The notes under the pieces are model-generated. The model made no database searches, was not told the DNA's origin, and was given only the letters and a program-made list of their open reading frames with translations. DNA of 64,000 nucleotides, taken from the NCBI GenBank assembly GCA_963514095.1, contig OY741275.1:7195151-7259150 (forward strand), written 5' to 3'. This document shows positions 44,950 through 56,812 of the stretch, piece after piece. Numbering within the stretch: position 1 is the stretch's first letter; every line of letters starts with the position of its first letter. The position numbers and the translations under genes are program-made. This DNA is from Eutrigla gurnardus. Its lineage: Eukaryota > Chordata > Actinopteri > Perciformes > Triglidae.

Positions 44950-46723
44950 GATTTTCGATTTTAAGGTTCTTTTACTAATTTTTAAATGTCTTAATGGTCT
45001 TGGCCCTTCTTATTTATCTCCTACCCTTTTACCCTATCAACCCTCACGGAACCCGAGGTCCTCCAGTGCTGGCCTTTTAACCATACCACAGGTGAGAACT
45101 AAAACACACGGGGGGCGGCATTCAGTTACTATGGCCCCCGACTGTGGAACAGCCTGCCGGTGAACCTCAGGGCCGCAGAGAATGTTGATGTTTTTAAAAA
45201 GAGGCTCAAGAACCACCTTTTTAATCAGGCTTTTAACTGACATGTTTTCTAATTTCTTTTATGCTTCTTACATTTTTTATTATTATTCATTTTTATATTA
45301 TTTATTTCAGCTTATCCTGTCTTATTATTTGATATTTTTTAATTTTTACTTCTTCTATTTGTTTTATTTATTGGGTCTATTTTAATAATTTTATACATTT
45401 TACTGTTTTTATTCCCTCAGTTTGTAGCTTCTATCTTATTTTACGGTTTTAGCCCCTCGGTTTTCCAGTGTTTTCCTCCTGGGGGCCTACCACACCGGGA
45501 GTTGTTTCTGGTCCACCGTTGGGGGCGCTGTCCTGTGGACGGCCATGGCCCGGGTGGTTGGAGAGCTCTACACCGTGGTGTGGAGCCTCCTGTCTGCCTG
45601 GGCTGGGGTGGTCCCTGTGGCGGCGCCCCCTGCAGTCATGGACCATGTTTCCTCTCGGTGTGCACGGCCCCCCAAAGGTAGCTTCTTCCTCACCTCAGGT
45701 GTCGGTGCCCAGCCATGTCTCCTCAGCAATAGCTAGTGTATGGGTGCAGTTGAATAGTCTTTTTTGCTTAGGAAGGTTCCTAACTGAAGAAGTGACCCGG
45801 AAGTAAACAAGTGGCCGCCATGATAAGAGTCGTTCGGATTCTCTAACTGCAAGGGAAAGGAGCTCAGCATAGGATGCAACGGACTTTCCTATGCGAAAGG
45901 AAAGGAGATCACGCCGACCCACAATTCTTTGCGAGAGAAACATTTAAAGTGCCGCACACCTCGGCCGTTCATGAAAACAAACGATATGGCTATTTGCATA
46001 TTTAACAGTTACTTTCATGCAGACATATAGTAATTGGAATAGTGATGATAAATGTGTTGACTGATAATAATTGAATGTTTTTTTTTGTATTTCAATCATG
46101 TTACAAACTTGACAAAAACGAAACTAAAACCACAAATGAAACATAAATAAAGCAACCGGTCAAACAGGAAGGAGGAGCTGCTGGAACTGAAGCCGGTCAG
46201 TCAACCAGCTGTTTATAAAACCAACATGTGGAGAAGTGGACGACGCGTTTTTTGTAGTCCATTATTGTAGTTTCTCCAGCGCAGACGCACGTCAATCGCC
46301 GGTGCTGATCATCAGCTGTCAATCATCAGCGGCCGCGTTATAATGACGTAGCTTAGTGAAAGTCCGGTCGGATTCTCTGAGCACCGCGGTCGACTTTTCC
46401 TAAGTCCTTTTGAGTTCTCCTATCGCCTTTCCTTAACCCCGTGACGTTTTCTCCAGAGGTCAAGGAATAGGAGTTAGGACCTTATTTTTTGACTATTCGA
46501 CTGCACCCTATGTGTGTGGTTGTGTGGGTGTGAATGTCTGTGAGTATGACTACGTATGTGTGTGAGTGTGTATGTCTTGGTGTATCTCTGTGTATATTTG
46601 TGGGGGTGGGACGTTTTATGGTGTTTCCTTGTTCCTCATTTTTGTTTTTCTTTTATTTTCTGTAAGGCACTTTGTGCTACTTTAAGTATGAAAAGTGCCA
46701 TACAAATAAAGTTGATTGATTGA
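44950..46723 (+). mobile_element. L2 LINE fragment in 5S spacer, copy 5, interrupted
   Basis: Same left end as the other copies. It is interrupted by the TIR element at 45742-46508 and resumes at 46509. It has small differences near its 3' end (tgattgattga), as expected for an array edge. Confidence 0.9.
45742..46508. mobile_element. TIR element (767 bp) with TAT duplication
   Basis: Termini gggtgcagttgaatagtc / gactattcgactgcaccc (17 of 18 match), flanked by tat on both sides (45739-45741, 46509-46511). The empty site gtgtatgtgtg is present in the other L2 copies. There is no transposase. A 3-bp T/A-rich duplication suggests a PIF/Harbinger-type element. Confidence 0.88.
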
Positions 46724-46884
46724 TTGGTCAGTGACAAGCACAATACCTGGACTATATTGACTAAACTGATGCAGTGAGCCCTGCTAAACTGCATGCAGCA
46801 GGAAGATAATCCCGATTTTTGGCAATATCCGGATGTTTGCTTGTTCTTCCATGAAAACCAATCGCTCGATTTTGGAAAAGTTAT

Positions 46885-46896
46885 ATGGCCGTAAGC
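46885..46896 (-). rRNA. 12-bp 5S remnant at the right edge of the array
   Basis: tatggccgtaagc follows directly on spacer sequence that normally lies some 230 bp away. A deletion removed the rest of the gene, and spacer similarity ends about 20 bp further on (near 46915). Confidence 0.75.
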
Positions 46897-46915
46897 CAAG
46901 GGAGCAGTCAGAGAA

Positions 46916-47142
46916 AGCCCCGTTTTATGTCGTACTTTTGGCGGAGTTTATCGCGACTTGACTGGGCTTAATGTGAGCACACGGCGATGTAACCGTTAAA
47001 CGTTCCATCAGAGGGTGTAGTGAGCCATGTGGAACCCAGTTAACAGTCTCATTTCACTTGTTTACATGAAAATATGTGTGACACACTATTACTCAGGTAA
47101 GTTTTATCCTCTTCATCCTTCGTTGTTTGTTAGGCATGTATG
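46916..47142. other. Unassigned interval right of the 5S array
   Basis: No gene or repeat recognised; continues at 49033 beyond the hAT insertion. Confidence 0.4.
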
Positions 47143-47281
47143 CAGGGCTGTAAACTAACGGTCGCCACTCGCCAAATGTGACTAAAATATTCCCCTGGCG
47201 ACCTAATTTTGGAGGGATACATGCCACTGGGGCAGGTAAATGTTTGTCCCGATGGTCGTGCTCTTGCAATAAATTATGCAT

Positions 47282-48295
47282 AGGGATGGGAATTGATAAG
47301 ATTTTTACGATTCCGATTCCATTATCGATATTGCTTATCGATTCGATTCTTTATCGATTCTCTTATCGATTCTAATTTGGGGAAAAAGAACAAACATTTT
47401 GATTGGCATCAAGTTTGTTTAATAAGAACTCACAACCTTAACTCACAATGAGGTCAAAAGAGGCCCAAAGCCAAGATGGCAAATACACAAGAATGTGTAA
47501 CATTTTTGTAATAGAAATAAAAAAAATCCTCCTTTTTAAAAAAGGACAAATGAGCTGATAGTAGCACTCAAAAATAATAACAAAAAAGAAATACTGTCAA
47601 ATTACAACAGTACAGTTCGTAGTGCAAATACTTGAGGAACTAACAATTTTTCAGGAAGGATACGTGATCTTTCTGGACTTATGGTGTCTCCAGCAGTGGA
47701 GAACACTCTTCTATATGTAATGCACACGCCATTCGTTTAATAGCATAACGTTAGCGTTGCATGCTTTAAAAAAGAAGCAAATAGGCAGTGGGAGCTACTT
47801 ACCGGAGTTTCCTTCCGTATTAATCGCAGTGGCGATCACAGCTTGGCTACTGCAGCCGCTGCTGCCGGGTTGAGATGAGTCAGTCTGAAGCGTGTCAAAA
47901 ACATGACACTCGTTCAAAAATATTGCATGCTTTGTGCGCAAATGTTTGTGCATATTGGTCGTATTCCCTCCCGACGCCATTATCTCCACCTTGCAATGAC
48001 TGCAAGTCGCTTTGTTGTCATTTTTTCTTGTGAAATGAAGCCACGTTTTAGAGCGTTTGAACCTAGTTGGTGCCATTGTTGTTTACGACTGCAACGCACG
48101 TGCGAAACCAGCGTAACTGAACCGTGCAGTCGTACTTGCTGAATCGAGCGTGCGTAACATGCGTAAGTTACGTGACGTCATTCGTGCTGGTTGGAATCGA
48201 TAAGAGAATCGTTAGATAAACTGCCAAACGATTCCATGGAATTGAAACACACGGAACCGGTTCTCTATAGGAACCGGTTCTCGATTCCCATCCCT
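47282..48295 (-). mobile_element. Nested hAT element carrying a BED finger
   Basis: TIRs agggatgggaat / attcccatccct, flanked by atgcat (47276-47281, 48296-48301; 6 bp clear). Subterminal ttatcgatt repeats lie at both ends. It carries only the first exon of a transposase, so it is internally deleted. Confidence 0.82.
47795..48076 (-). pseudogene. hAT transposase N-terminus, BED zinc finger
   Basis: Reads KTWLHFTRKNDNKATC, SHCKVEIM and MHKHLRTKH: the CX2C...HX5H BED finger of ZBED-type hAT transposases, followed by a serine-rich linker and a donor-like end near 47800 (ggtaagta). The catalytic exons are absent. Confidence 0.82.
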
Positions 48296-49032
48296 ATGCA
48301 TGATATAACAAAACATTATAGTAGCTGTAAACTGGTAAATTATGATGGTAGCAAACGTCAAGCTAAACCAGTGAAGTAGTTCCCCCGACGTCACCGCTGT
48401 AGAAAATAGTTCCCCCGAAGCAACGTAGCGTGCGCCTCACCGCTCTTTAAAAGTTTGGCGCAGTGAGTGTGATTCACACCGGCCGCGGAAGCGTCGCGAA
48501 TAGGCGCGGCCGTCCCGCGCCGTGAAGCGATCGTTTTGGCGTCTGCTCTATTTTTTACGCGTGCCGCGAGCGAACGCGTCAATTCTGGCAGTAAATCACA
48601 CAAAGAAACACGAAACAGTCCGGTCAATTTTCAAAATAAAATACCTACTCTTCACATTAATAAATGTGAAGAGTAGATAAACAAATATGCGTATTTCAAC
48701 GGTATATCTGCACTACCATTCTCTCTCTCTCTCTGTCTCAGTTCTGATGAGTAATTAATGAGTGTTTCCTTTGTCACAGTTTTGCACTGTTAAAGTTTTC
48801 AATTTACAATGTTTGAGATGAAATTCAATTAATAATATTAAAATGTATTTCTAAATAATACTTTGGCCTCTTTTTTAAGCATGTACTGCTCTATAATACT
48901 CATAGTTATCTCAATGAAAAGTACTGAAACAGATGCAACAAAAAGAGGCAATTTATTATTTGGCCGGTAAAAACTTTACTTGGCCCCCTTGGCAGGTGAG
49001 CCAAAAAGTTAGTTTACAGCCCTGCATGTATG

Positions 49033-49246
49033 AAGCTGTGACGATTTTGTCAAAAGACAAAGGATTGTATAAAAATCAGCAACTGACATACCATCGTTGA
49101 CATATGTAGGATTTGGCTTGCTAACTTGGAATGACAATGTATTGATAACCTGCCATTAAAACAAACACATTGACGAGACTATGGCACACCGCCATAGTCT
49201 AATTTAGGCCCCCATAGTCCAAATTATTTTATCAAGGCAAATGGAC
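49033..49246. other. Unassigned interval with hairpin
   Basis: No gene. agactatggc (49176-49185) is followed by a 5-base loop and its exact reverse complement (49191-49200). Confidence 0.5.
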
Positions 49247-49250
49247 TTAA

Positions 49251-50721
49251 AGGGATAGTTCGGAATTTGGAAATAAGACCTATTTTCCAACTCAGACGGT
49301 GTGTTTGAGACGTCTGGAGAGGTTTTCAAGACATTTCATTCAGTTCTTCTAGTTGCCGAGTTCGCTTGTACTATGGCTAGCGCAAGTCAATGGTTCTAGT
49401 TAGCCAGGCATTGAAAACAGTCTTGCCCACTCCACAGTGCACCCGAGGCAAATCAATTAAAACACTAGACTGTCGATGTACATATCTGTGTTGATAAAAT
49501 ACTATTTGAAACAAACAATTTGTCGGCCCTTAAGCCCCCAAGGCTGTCTGAAAAGTCCTCGTTGCTCACTCAAACACCGGGCAGCACACGGCCCGCGAAC
49601 CCACAATTACGCACCGCGAACCCGAACCTCTGCTCCGTACGGAGAACCATAAACCCTAGGAGGTGTTCCAGGGAATCCCTCCGGTAAATACACACCTGAA
49701 CACCGCCGAATTGTCGGCCCTTATGCCCCTAAGGCTGTATGAAAAGTGCTTGGACCTCACACAAACACCGGGCAGCAAACGGCCATGCGAGTCCACACTT
49801 GCGGACTCTCCGCAGACTCAAAACTCTAAGACGCGCTGCCCGAAATACTGCCCGTAAATAGGCAATCGAACCGGGCCGAATTGTCGGGCCGCATGCCCTC
49901 AGACGTGGGTGAAAAGCGCTTGGACCTCACGTAAAGGCGGGCAGCCCACGGCCCAGCCAACCCACAATTACACACCACGAACCCGAACCTCTGCTCCATC
50001 CGGAGAAATGTCAACCCTCGGACGCGTTGCAGGGGATTCCCTCCTGGCACTACCAGTCTCCGTTTGTTCGGTCCTGGTTCTCAGCTCCAGGGGGGGGGCT
50101 ATCTCGGTCTCCACAGACGCTCATTCACTTCTGCCCTTTGAGCATCCCTCTCGCGCAATTCTTCCTCTGTATATTCAGGCTCGTACAGGTACGGTTGGTT
50201 TGGGTGGAAAAAAACTCCTCATCAGAGTCTTCAAAAGTTTCAGTATATTCTCCAAAAGCGGCCATTTCTGTGAGATTGAAGAAACTAGCAGGCTACTCTG
50301 CGTCTGTAGCAATGACAGCAGGTAAACAAACTATTATAGAACCGGTAACTTATAAGTGCTAGGTGATATCAGTCCGCCACTGCCATAGCCTACTAGGAAG
50401 TATGACGCTGCTGCTGCTGCTGCTGCTGAGACATAAATCCTTAAAAATGCAAGGTTGGTTTTATTTCAAACATTCTATCAACACAGATATGTACATCGAT
50501 AGTCTGCCGTTACAATTGATTTGCCTCGGATAACTGTGGAGTCGGTATGAATGTTTTTAATGCCATGCTAACTAGAACCATTGACTTGCGCTAGCCATAG
50601 CACAAGCGAACTCGGCAACTAGAAGTACTGAATGAAATGTCTTGAAAACGTCTCCAGACGTCTCAAACACACCGGCTGAGTTGGAAAATAGGTCTTATGT
50701 CCAAAATTCCGAACTATCCCT
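49251..50721. mobile_element. TTAA-flanked element with long TIRs (Kolobok/T2-like)
   Basis: TTAA lies at 49247-49250 and 50722-50725. TIRs of about 170 bp begin agggatagttcggaa. The TTAAAGGG border matches the T2/Kolobok motif known from Xenopus and fish. The interior has three diverged tandem units starting at about 49520, 49711 and 49881 (each with ttgtcgg...aaaag and cgggcagc), and a CTG run at 50409-50430. No transposase is visible. Confidence 0.85.
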
Positions 50722-50725
50722 TTAA

Positions 50726-51473
50726 CTAGCGGCTCTAATGATAGGCCTAAACAGGAGGGCAGCAGAGCTTTTTTTAAGGAGAAAATCCTCGCGGCTGGTT
50801 TGGCTCATCAATGTTCTGTTTTCCCCCGTCGCCATGGCAAGGCCCCCCCCCCCTCCAGCTGGCGAGTTTGACAGTGCGTGCACGTTATGTCAAAACCAAA
50901 ACACCAAGGAAGGCTGAGGAATAGTCACCCGGCCACTTCACTATGACACTATGCAATAACCTGCCATAATGTGAAATAAAGAGTTCGGTAAATATATTCA
51001 AAATTCCGGGATCAATAAATCTGAAGTGAGACGTTTTTCAAACACAAATGATGCCTCCGACCCACCGTAATATCATAGACTACGAGCTACAAGGACCAAA
51101 CTTTTTACAAAAATAAGCCGTCCTCCGAGCTGGACGGAGAACATTGATGTCTATGCGCAACTGGCACCCGGGCGAGTGTGCAGGGACTGTCTGCAAATTA
51201 CAAGAAAAAGCAAGACGCTGCAAACAAAAATCATTGACTCCACTGTTATCCAATCTTTTTTTCCTCTTGTGCATCACTTGCTGTAGTGCTGTTGTTTTTG
51301 TTGTTGATCAAAATATTCTCCAGGGGCATTCAAATAAATAAATCATTGATATTGGACTTATTTTCTTTCAAGTGTGCATTTTTTTATCTGTCCCTCAAAT
51401 CATGTACAGTAACACACATGTGCACTCAAACGTATAAACACAGTGCCATCATAAGGCCTACTGCAACCCTCAA
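50726..51473. other. Unassigned interval
   Basis: No coding region or repeat end recognised. Confidence 0.4.
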
Positions 51474-52246
51474 TTAAACACACAGAACATCCCTGTCCCA
51501 CATCTTTTTGTAGTCAGGTCGCCTGGCACGCTTGGCTAAGTTTATCCAGCGGTCCACAGCAGGACTTGGATCATAGTCCTCAAGACTTGGCCCCTCCAGG
51601 GTGATCCTCATGAGGTCTTCGGTGGTGGCCTTGTAATCCTCCCTGTATGGCTCCTTGGTCAGCATGGTCTCCCACAGGCCACTGTAGGACTTGTCCTTGA
51701 AGTTTTGACTGACCAAGATCTTCAGTCCCTGCCACTCGTCCTGAACAGCCACCAGGTCACACCCTAATCTGTAGAGATTTAACAGAGGGAGTTAGCAAAT
51801 ACCCAAACATCATTGTTCGCATCACATGGCACAGCAGTGCAAAATACATTCTTACCTCTCAAGAGGCTCTCTGAAATGCCTCATCAAGTCTGCCACACCA
51901 TCATCACCAAAGGTCAGAAGGCTGCCCTGGTCATATGGCCATGTGTCATGGTTGAAGACTTTGAAGGCCTGCACCGGGGTCTGTGCCGCTTGGAGTGGTT
52001 GTGTTTTGTGAGGCTGTCTTTTTTTAAATGGGGGTTTCCAGTCACAAACGCCGAATTACCTGCCTGCTTCTGCCCTTTGCAATATTTACAGAACATGAGG
52101 TTGTTCTCAAACTCTAGCCAAGGGAAGAGTTTGATCCAATCCGATTTAAATTTGTAAACTTTGCTGTCGGTAGCACTAACGTTAGTGCTAACGCTAACTG
52201 TTGCCATCTCCTCTGGCTCGACACTGTCAGTTATCCCCGATTCCAC
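51474..52246 (-). pseudogene. hAT-type transposase N-terminal half, TTF zinc finger (ZNF862-like)
   Basis: The first exon (from 52246) reads FKSDWIKLFPWLEFENNLMFC and KYCKG, then KKDSLTKHNHSKRH, the TTF-type finger of hAT proteins. It continues through FNHDTWPYDQGSLLTFGDDG to a donor at about 51855, then a second exon (VQDEWQGLKILVSQNFKDK) ending in a stop at 51474. The catalytic dimerisation half is absent. The right end of the element is probably the gtacagccctg at 52751-52761; I did not find its left end. Confidence 0.7.
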
Positions 52247-52761
52247 ATTTTCTCTCCCATTTCTTTCACAAATGTCCTTTCCCTCGTCTCCCTCCTTGGT
52301 TCCACTTTGTTTTTTTTAAAAATACGACTCGATTTTCTTCATTTTTCACCGTCAGTCAACTTCCCCGCTACGCTCGAGTATCCGACTGATAACACTGCGT
52401 GAGCTACGTCAGTGAGTGGCTTTTTAAAAAAACATTTCTTTTAAACTTTATCCGTCAGTGAGTGGCGCTGAGTGCAGCTTGTGCGTCTGAGACGTCATCA
52501 CGTGTCATCATGAGAGTTCTGTGTTTTGGCGGCGTGTGAAAAAAGAAAGAAGTTGAAGGCTATGACTTGTTGATTTGTATACAGATGCGCGAAAATTTTA
52601 CTCTACTTTGATCCACTTTGTATGGATTTATTTTAGGAGCAAAATGCGAATGAAAGGGTTGAAATCCGTACTCGCACGTGTGCTCCCTTTTTATTTTTTC
52701 TACTCGCACAATCTATTTTTAGGCGCATATGCGAGTAAAATGCTTGCACTGTACAGCCCTG
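52247..52761. mobile_element. Right part of the TTF-type hAT element
   Basis: No frame. It ends in cagccctg at 52754-52761, immediately before sequence homologous to the transposase-like gene, so this is taken as the hAT terminus. Confidence 0.5.
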
Positions 52762-52814
52762 CTCAGTGCGACTGCAGAAAAGTATGTAGAAAGTACTTGT
52801 AATCATATGGAACG

Positions 52815-53963
52815 CAGTGTTTCCCCTAGAATTTTTTTCAGGCCCGGTGGTACCCACCGAAAAAACCCTAAACAGACGAGACGCGTGGGATGGTGTATTG
52901 GTGCAGTTGGATTAAGTCAGGCGGCACAGCAAGCAGTCTGCAATTCTGCAATTATTATATTTGCATTCAACATTTTTGTTCAACCAGAGTGTATTCAAGA
53001 TCACAAGGAGAGAGTGACTTATTAAGGTGCCGGTTGATGGAAATGATCCAAGATTAGGGTCCGGAAAAATATGGCTTGAAAATGAGGAGCATAACATTAT
53101 AATAGCTACAGATACTGTAAAACAATACAACGACATATGAGTGCATAATGTCTTATTTTATCAAGTAAAATATAAGTTATAGGTTTACTCAACAGCAGTT
53201 AACTCAAAGTTCCACATCAGTTTACGGGCCAAACGGGCTTTGGCCCGTAAACCGGTTGTACATACGTCATCACGTCCTCATACTACACACGCATGGCTTG
53301 ATGTTGTTTTTAAGGAGCGCCGTCTCTGCATATATTTCTCGACAACACTCGACCTGCATCAGCGCATGTGCGCACGAGCGGATCTGTGCGAGCAGGCAGC
53401 GTGAGCGCAGCGGGTTTTGGACGGAGACACACATCGGCATTTTTATTATGTAAAAAAAATATATTATGTACCCTATGGACCCCAGGAAGATTAGTGGTCG
53501 CCAAGGCGGCAGCTAATGGGGATCCATCTAATAAATAAATGAATAAATTATAAATGTACTGGTCCGGTACTGGTCCGGTACCGGTCCCGCTCACACCACG
53601 AGTCTGAAGAGTGCAACAGCTTATCAAAATACAGTGTCAACGTTCCGTGTTTTCAAAGTAGAAAGCGACATCGTGGTGGTTTAACGAGGCGGAACAGCAA
53701 CAGAACATCATCAAGCGCGTAAAGTAGCCTACACGAAGAAGAACGTAGCGGGAGCGCGCGGCGAGGATTGTTGTGGCTGCGCGTCTTGTGGAGCAAGTCT
53801 ACACTGTGCTGCGCGGAGGCGTCCTAATGTAAATGATTATTGATTTATGAATGAATTGATAGGTGGCTTATCTTTGGTATATTGATTTTGGTTTTTGGCC
53901 TGGCGGCAGGTCTCCTTGGCCTGGCGACCCCGCCAGGCCTGTACAATGGTAGGGGAAATACTG
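52815..53963. mobile_element. hAT-like non-autonomous element
   Basis: TIRs cagtgtttccccta / taggggaaatactg. The left copy of the host gene shows the uninterrupted site atatggaacagacag. The duplication is unclear (only aac is shared). Inside, 53456-53560 carries a LINE-type tail (ccaggaagattagtgg ... aataaataaatg). Confidence 0.82.
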
Positions 53964-54616
53964 AACAGACAGATTGTTATTAAACACCATGCAATGAATG
54001 TTCTTTGTTTTCTTAGGTCCTCAAGAAGATATATGGCGATGGCCAGGGCACCATGCAGTACGTCACCAGTGTGCTGAACGAGTGGGCCAGTTCTTGACAA
54101 CAGTGGTGGTGGCAGCTGAGTCTGAGGGGTGCTACCAGCGCATGGCGAGAGCTCTCATTGCCCGGTTTCAACGTGCCAATGCTCCAATGCGCCAAAAGTC
54201 TTATATGCAGACAACAACTGGTGTCAGTAAGTTTAATAACAATTCCATTGAAACCTATGATGAAATTGATAATCCAAGTAATGTACCAGTTAACAAAGGA
54301 ATCTGTGTCTAAAGATGCCACTACTTCATTCTCATTTTCATAATTTTGTGCACCAAGGAATTCCACAGGTGGGTGAGTCTGTAAGCACCACCTGTGTGTA
54401 GGGATGCACGATATTATCAGCAAGGTATCGGTATCGGCCGATATTGACGTTAAAACGTATTATCGGATATCGGCTAACACGCCGATATATTAAACCGATA
54501 AATAAAGACGGCTGCTTCCTTGATTAAATCAGATTAAATGCCCGAGGGCGCGAGGATTGCATGCGCATCGCGACGCCACACGTCACCTACTTCAACTTTC
54601 AGCAGAGCGAGGGAGA

Positions 54617-54732
54617 ATGTCGGCGGTGTGTACGTTTTTTAAGTTGTCGGAAACGGATAGCAAAGTTTGTATTTGCAATGATTGTTCAGCGTCAGTGATG
54701 CGAGGAGGAGCCAAGATGCATTCTTTTAACAC
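54617..54732 (+). pseudogene. hAT transposase first exon, BED finger
   Basis: Starts MSAVCTFFKLSETDSKVCIC and ends at a consensus donor (gtaagt) at 54733. The CX2C half of a BED finger is present; the histidine half would be in the next exon, which is missing. Confidence 0.7.
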
Positions 54733-56284
54733 GTAAGTCGCAGTCGGCAACATTTGTTTGATCATATTCACTGAAGCCGACACTATACGGCGAGTCAGAG
54801 GTAACGCCAAGCGCCCCTCAGGTGGAGACTGATTGTCCCACAGTGCACGGAGCAGGGAACAAACAGGCACGCTCGCCCACGCCGAACCTTTCCGCGGTGT
54901 GTGAGGCTCCGCAGGTGAGGCGGAGGTGTACGGGAGGTGTATATATATCTATATATATATAGATATACATATAGATATATGTCGCTTTCTACTTTGAAAA
55001 CACGGAAAGTTGACACTGTATTTTGATAAGCTGTTGCACTCTTCAGACTCGTGGCGTGAGCGGAACCGGACCGGTACCGGAAAAATGCCGCTGTGTGTCT
55101 CCGTCCAAAATCCGCTTTCCCTCGCGCTGCCTGCTCGCACAGATCCGCTCGTGCGCACATTCGCTGATGCAGGTCGAGTGTTGTCGAGAAATATATGCAG
55201 AGACGGCGCTCCTTAAAAACAACATCAAGCCATGCGTGTGTAGTATTAGGACGTAATGACGTATGTACAACCGGCTAACGGGCCAAAGCCCGTTTGGGCT
55301 GGAGCAGTGTGAATGCAAAGCCGCGGGGGACCCCCCTGGGGCAATCGTGCCGAGGCACGCTACTGATCGCGCACTCAGCCTATGTTAATAAAATAAGGAT
55401 TGTTTTTGATAAGCTGTGGAACTCTGAGTTAACCTATTTCTACCTGAATTTCTATGAACTATTAGGCTGTTGAGTAAACCTATAATTTATATTTTACTTG
55501 ATAAAATAAGACAATATATGCACTCATATGTCGTTATAGTGTTTTACAGTATCTGTAGCTATTAATGTGATGCTCCTCATTTTCCAGCCATATTTTTCCG
55601 GCCCCTAATTTTGGATCAGGGTCATTCCATGTGAAAACAGCCAAAATCGGGGTATCATGTACATGACACCTCTCAGATTTTGCTGAAAATCCCCAAATGA
55701 CCACGTGGGCACTTGATGATCCTAATGGGATTTATACCAGATAAAGATACATATTTGTTCTTTCTTTTAATGAAATAAAACCTTTGACTATGAAGCTCCT
55801 TAATGTGAATTTTATTCATCAAAATGCACAATTTTTGACTTTTTTTTCCAGAAGTCTGGAATGTAGATCAGGGAGAATTTAGTGATGATAAAGCATGAAA
55901 ATAGTGGAAATAACTTAGTATTATGCTCAGTGATGGCAAACAATTAAATATTTAGACTGCTGGCCATTCATTTCCTGAAAATCACAAATTAACCCCTTAT
56001 CCCCGATGAAAGAGACCCGCCTGTGACAAGCGACTTGCAGCACGTGCAAGTCTGCAGGCCACTGATGCAAACCACATTCTGACACCAATGGAGATTGGGC
56101 GATTGGGCGAGATTTCAATGGGCAAAAGAAAACATTAAGAACATTACATTCTTCTTTGTTAGTGCAGAAAATATTAAAAAACACGAGGAAACATACAAAT
56201 TAGAGAAGTTACGCCTCAGCCAAAACGATCAGTGGAACCCGATCGCTTCATTGCTTTATACCAATTTCCATAAATAAGATACGG

Positions 56285-56602
56285 ATGAAAAGAATATCAC
56301 AGGATACAATATTCACAGATGTCGATGCAGGACAACAATCTGATTCAGAACACTTGGATACAGAACACCTGGGGGCAGAAACCTCGCAGTCAGATCAGCC
56401 ACAAAACTACATTTTCCAGCCAGGAAAATACATTGCCTGTATCTATGATGATGACTGGTTCATTGGAAACATTGTTGAAGGTTCAGATAAACATGGTGAT
56501 GTTTTTGTAAAATTCATCTATGGACGCAGTGCTCGCCAATTCAAACGTGACCAAAAGGACCATGACAAAATGATGTTACTGCTTCCACAAGTTCTTGGAT
56601 AA
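56285..56602 (+). CDS. ORF of the fold-back element, left arm
   Basis: 105 codons reading PGKYIACIYDDDWFIGNIVE and GDVFVKFIYG, a compact beta-rich segment reminiscent of Tudor/SH3-like folds in transposon proteins of fish. Upstream in the same arm, WAKENIKNITFFFVSAENIKK is in another frame. I cannot name the family. The last 27 codons lie in the unpaired centre. Confidence 0.45.
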   Translation: MKRISQDTIFTDVDAGQQSDSEHLDTEHLGAETSQSDQPQNYIFQPGKYIACIYDDDWFIGNIVEGSDKHGDVFVKFIYGRSARQFKRDQKDHDKMMLLLPQVLG

Positions 56603-56605
56603 TAG

Positions 56606-56812
56606 TTATCCATAGATGAATTTCACAAAAACGTCACGATGTTCATCTGAACGTTCAACAATGTTTCCAATGAACCAGTCATCATCATAGATACAGGCAA
56701 TGTATTTTCCTTGCTGAAAAATGTAGTTTTGTGGCTGATCTGACTGCGAGTGTTCTCCCTCCGGGTTCTGTATCCAAGTGTTCTGAATCCGATTGTTGTC
56801 CTGCATCGACAT
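56606..56812 (-). pseudogene. ORF of the fold-back element, right arm (mirror)
   Basis: Encodes the same segment on the opposite strand with a few changes (IVERSDEHRDVFVKFIYG); it ends at the centre of the palindrome. Confidence 0.45.

Larger units (their letters stand above)
47143..49024. mobile_element. hAT element with nested hAT
   Basis: TIRs cagggctgtaaactaac / gttagtttacagccctg, flanked by the 8-bp duplication catgtatg (47135-47142, 49025-49032). It contains another element at 47282-48295. The remaining internal DNA has no transposase; a perfect hairpin (ctactcttcacatt, 48645-48676) is present. Confidence 0.9.

Noticed and set aside
49663..50362. Overlapping frames in the TTAA element
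   Set aside because: They follow the tandem units in several frames, with no domain and no conserved frame between units.
54941..54981. Palindromic tatatagata stretch as a possible regulatory site
   Set aside because: A simple AT microsatellite at a truncation border.
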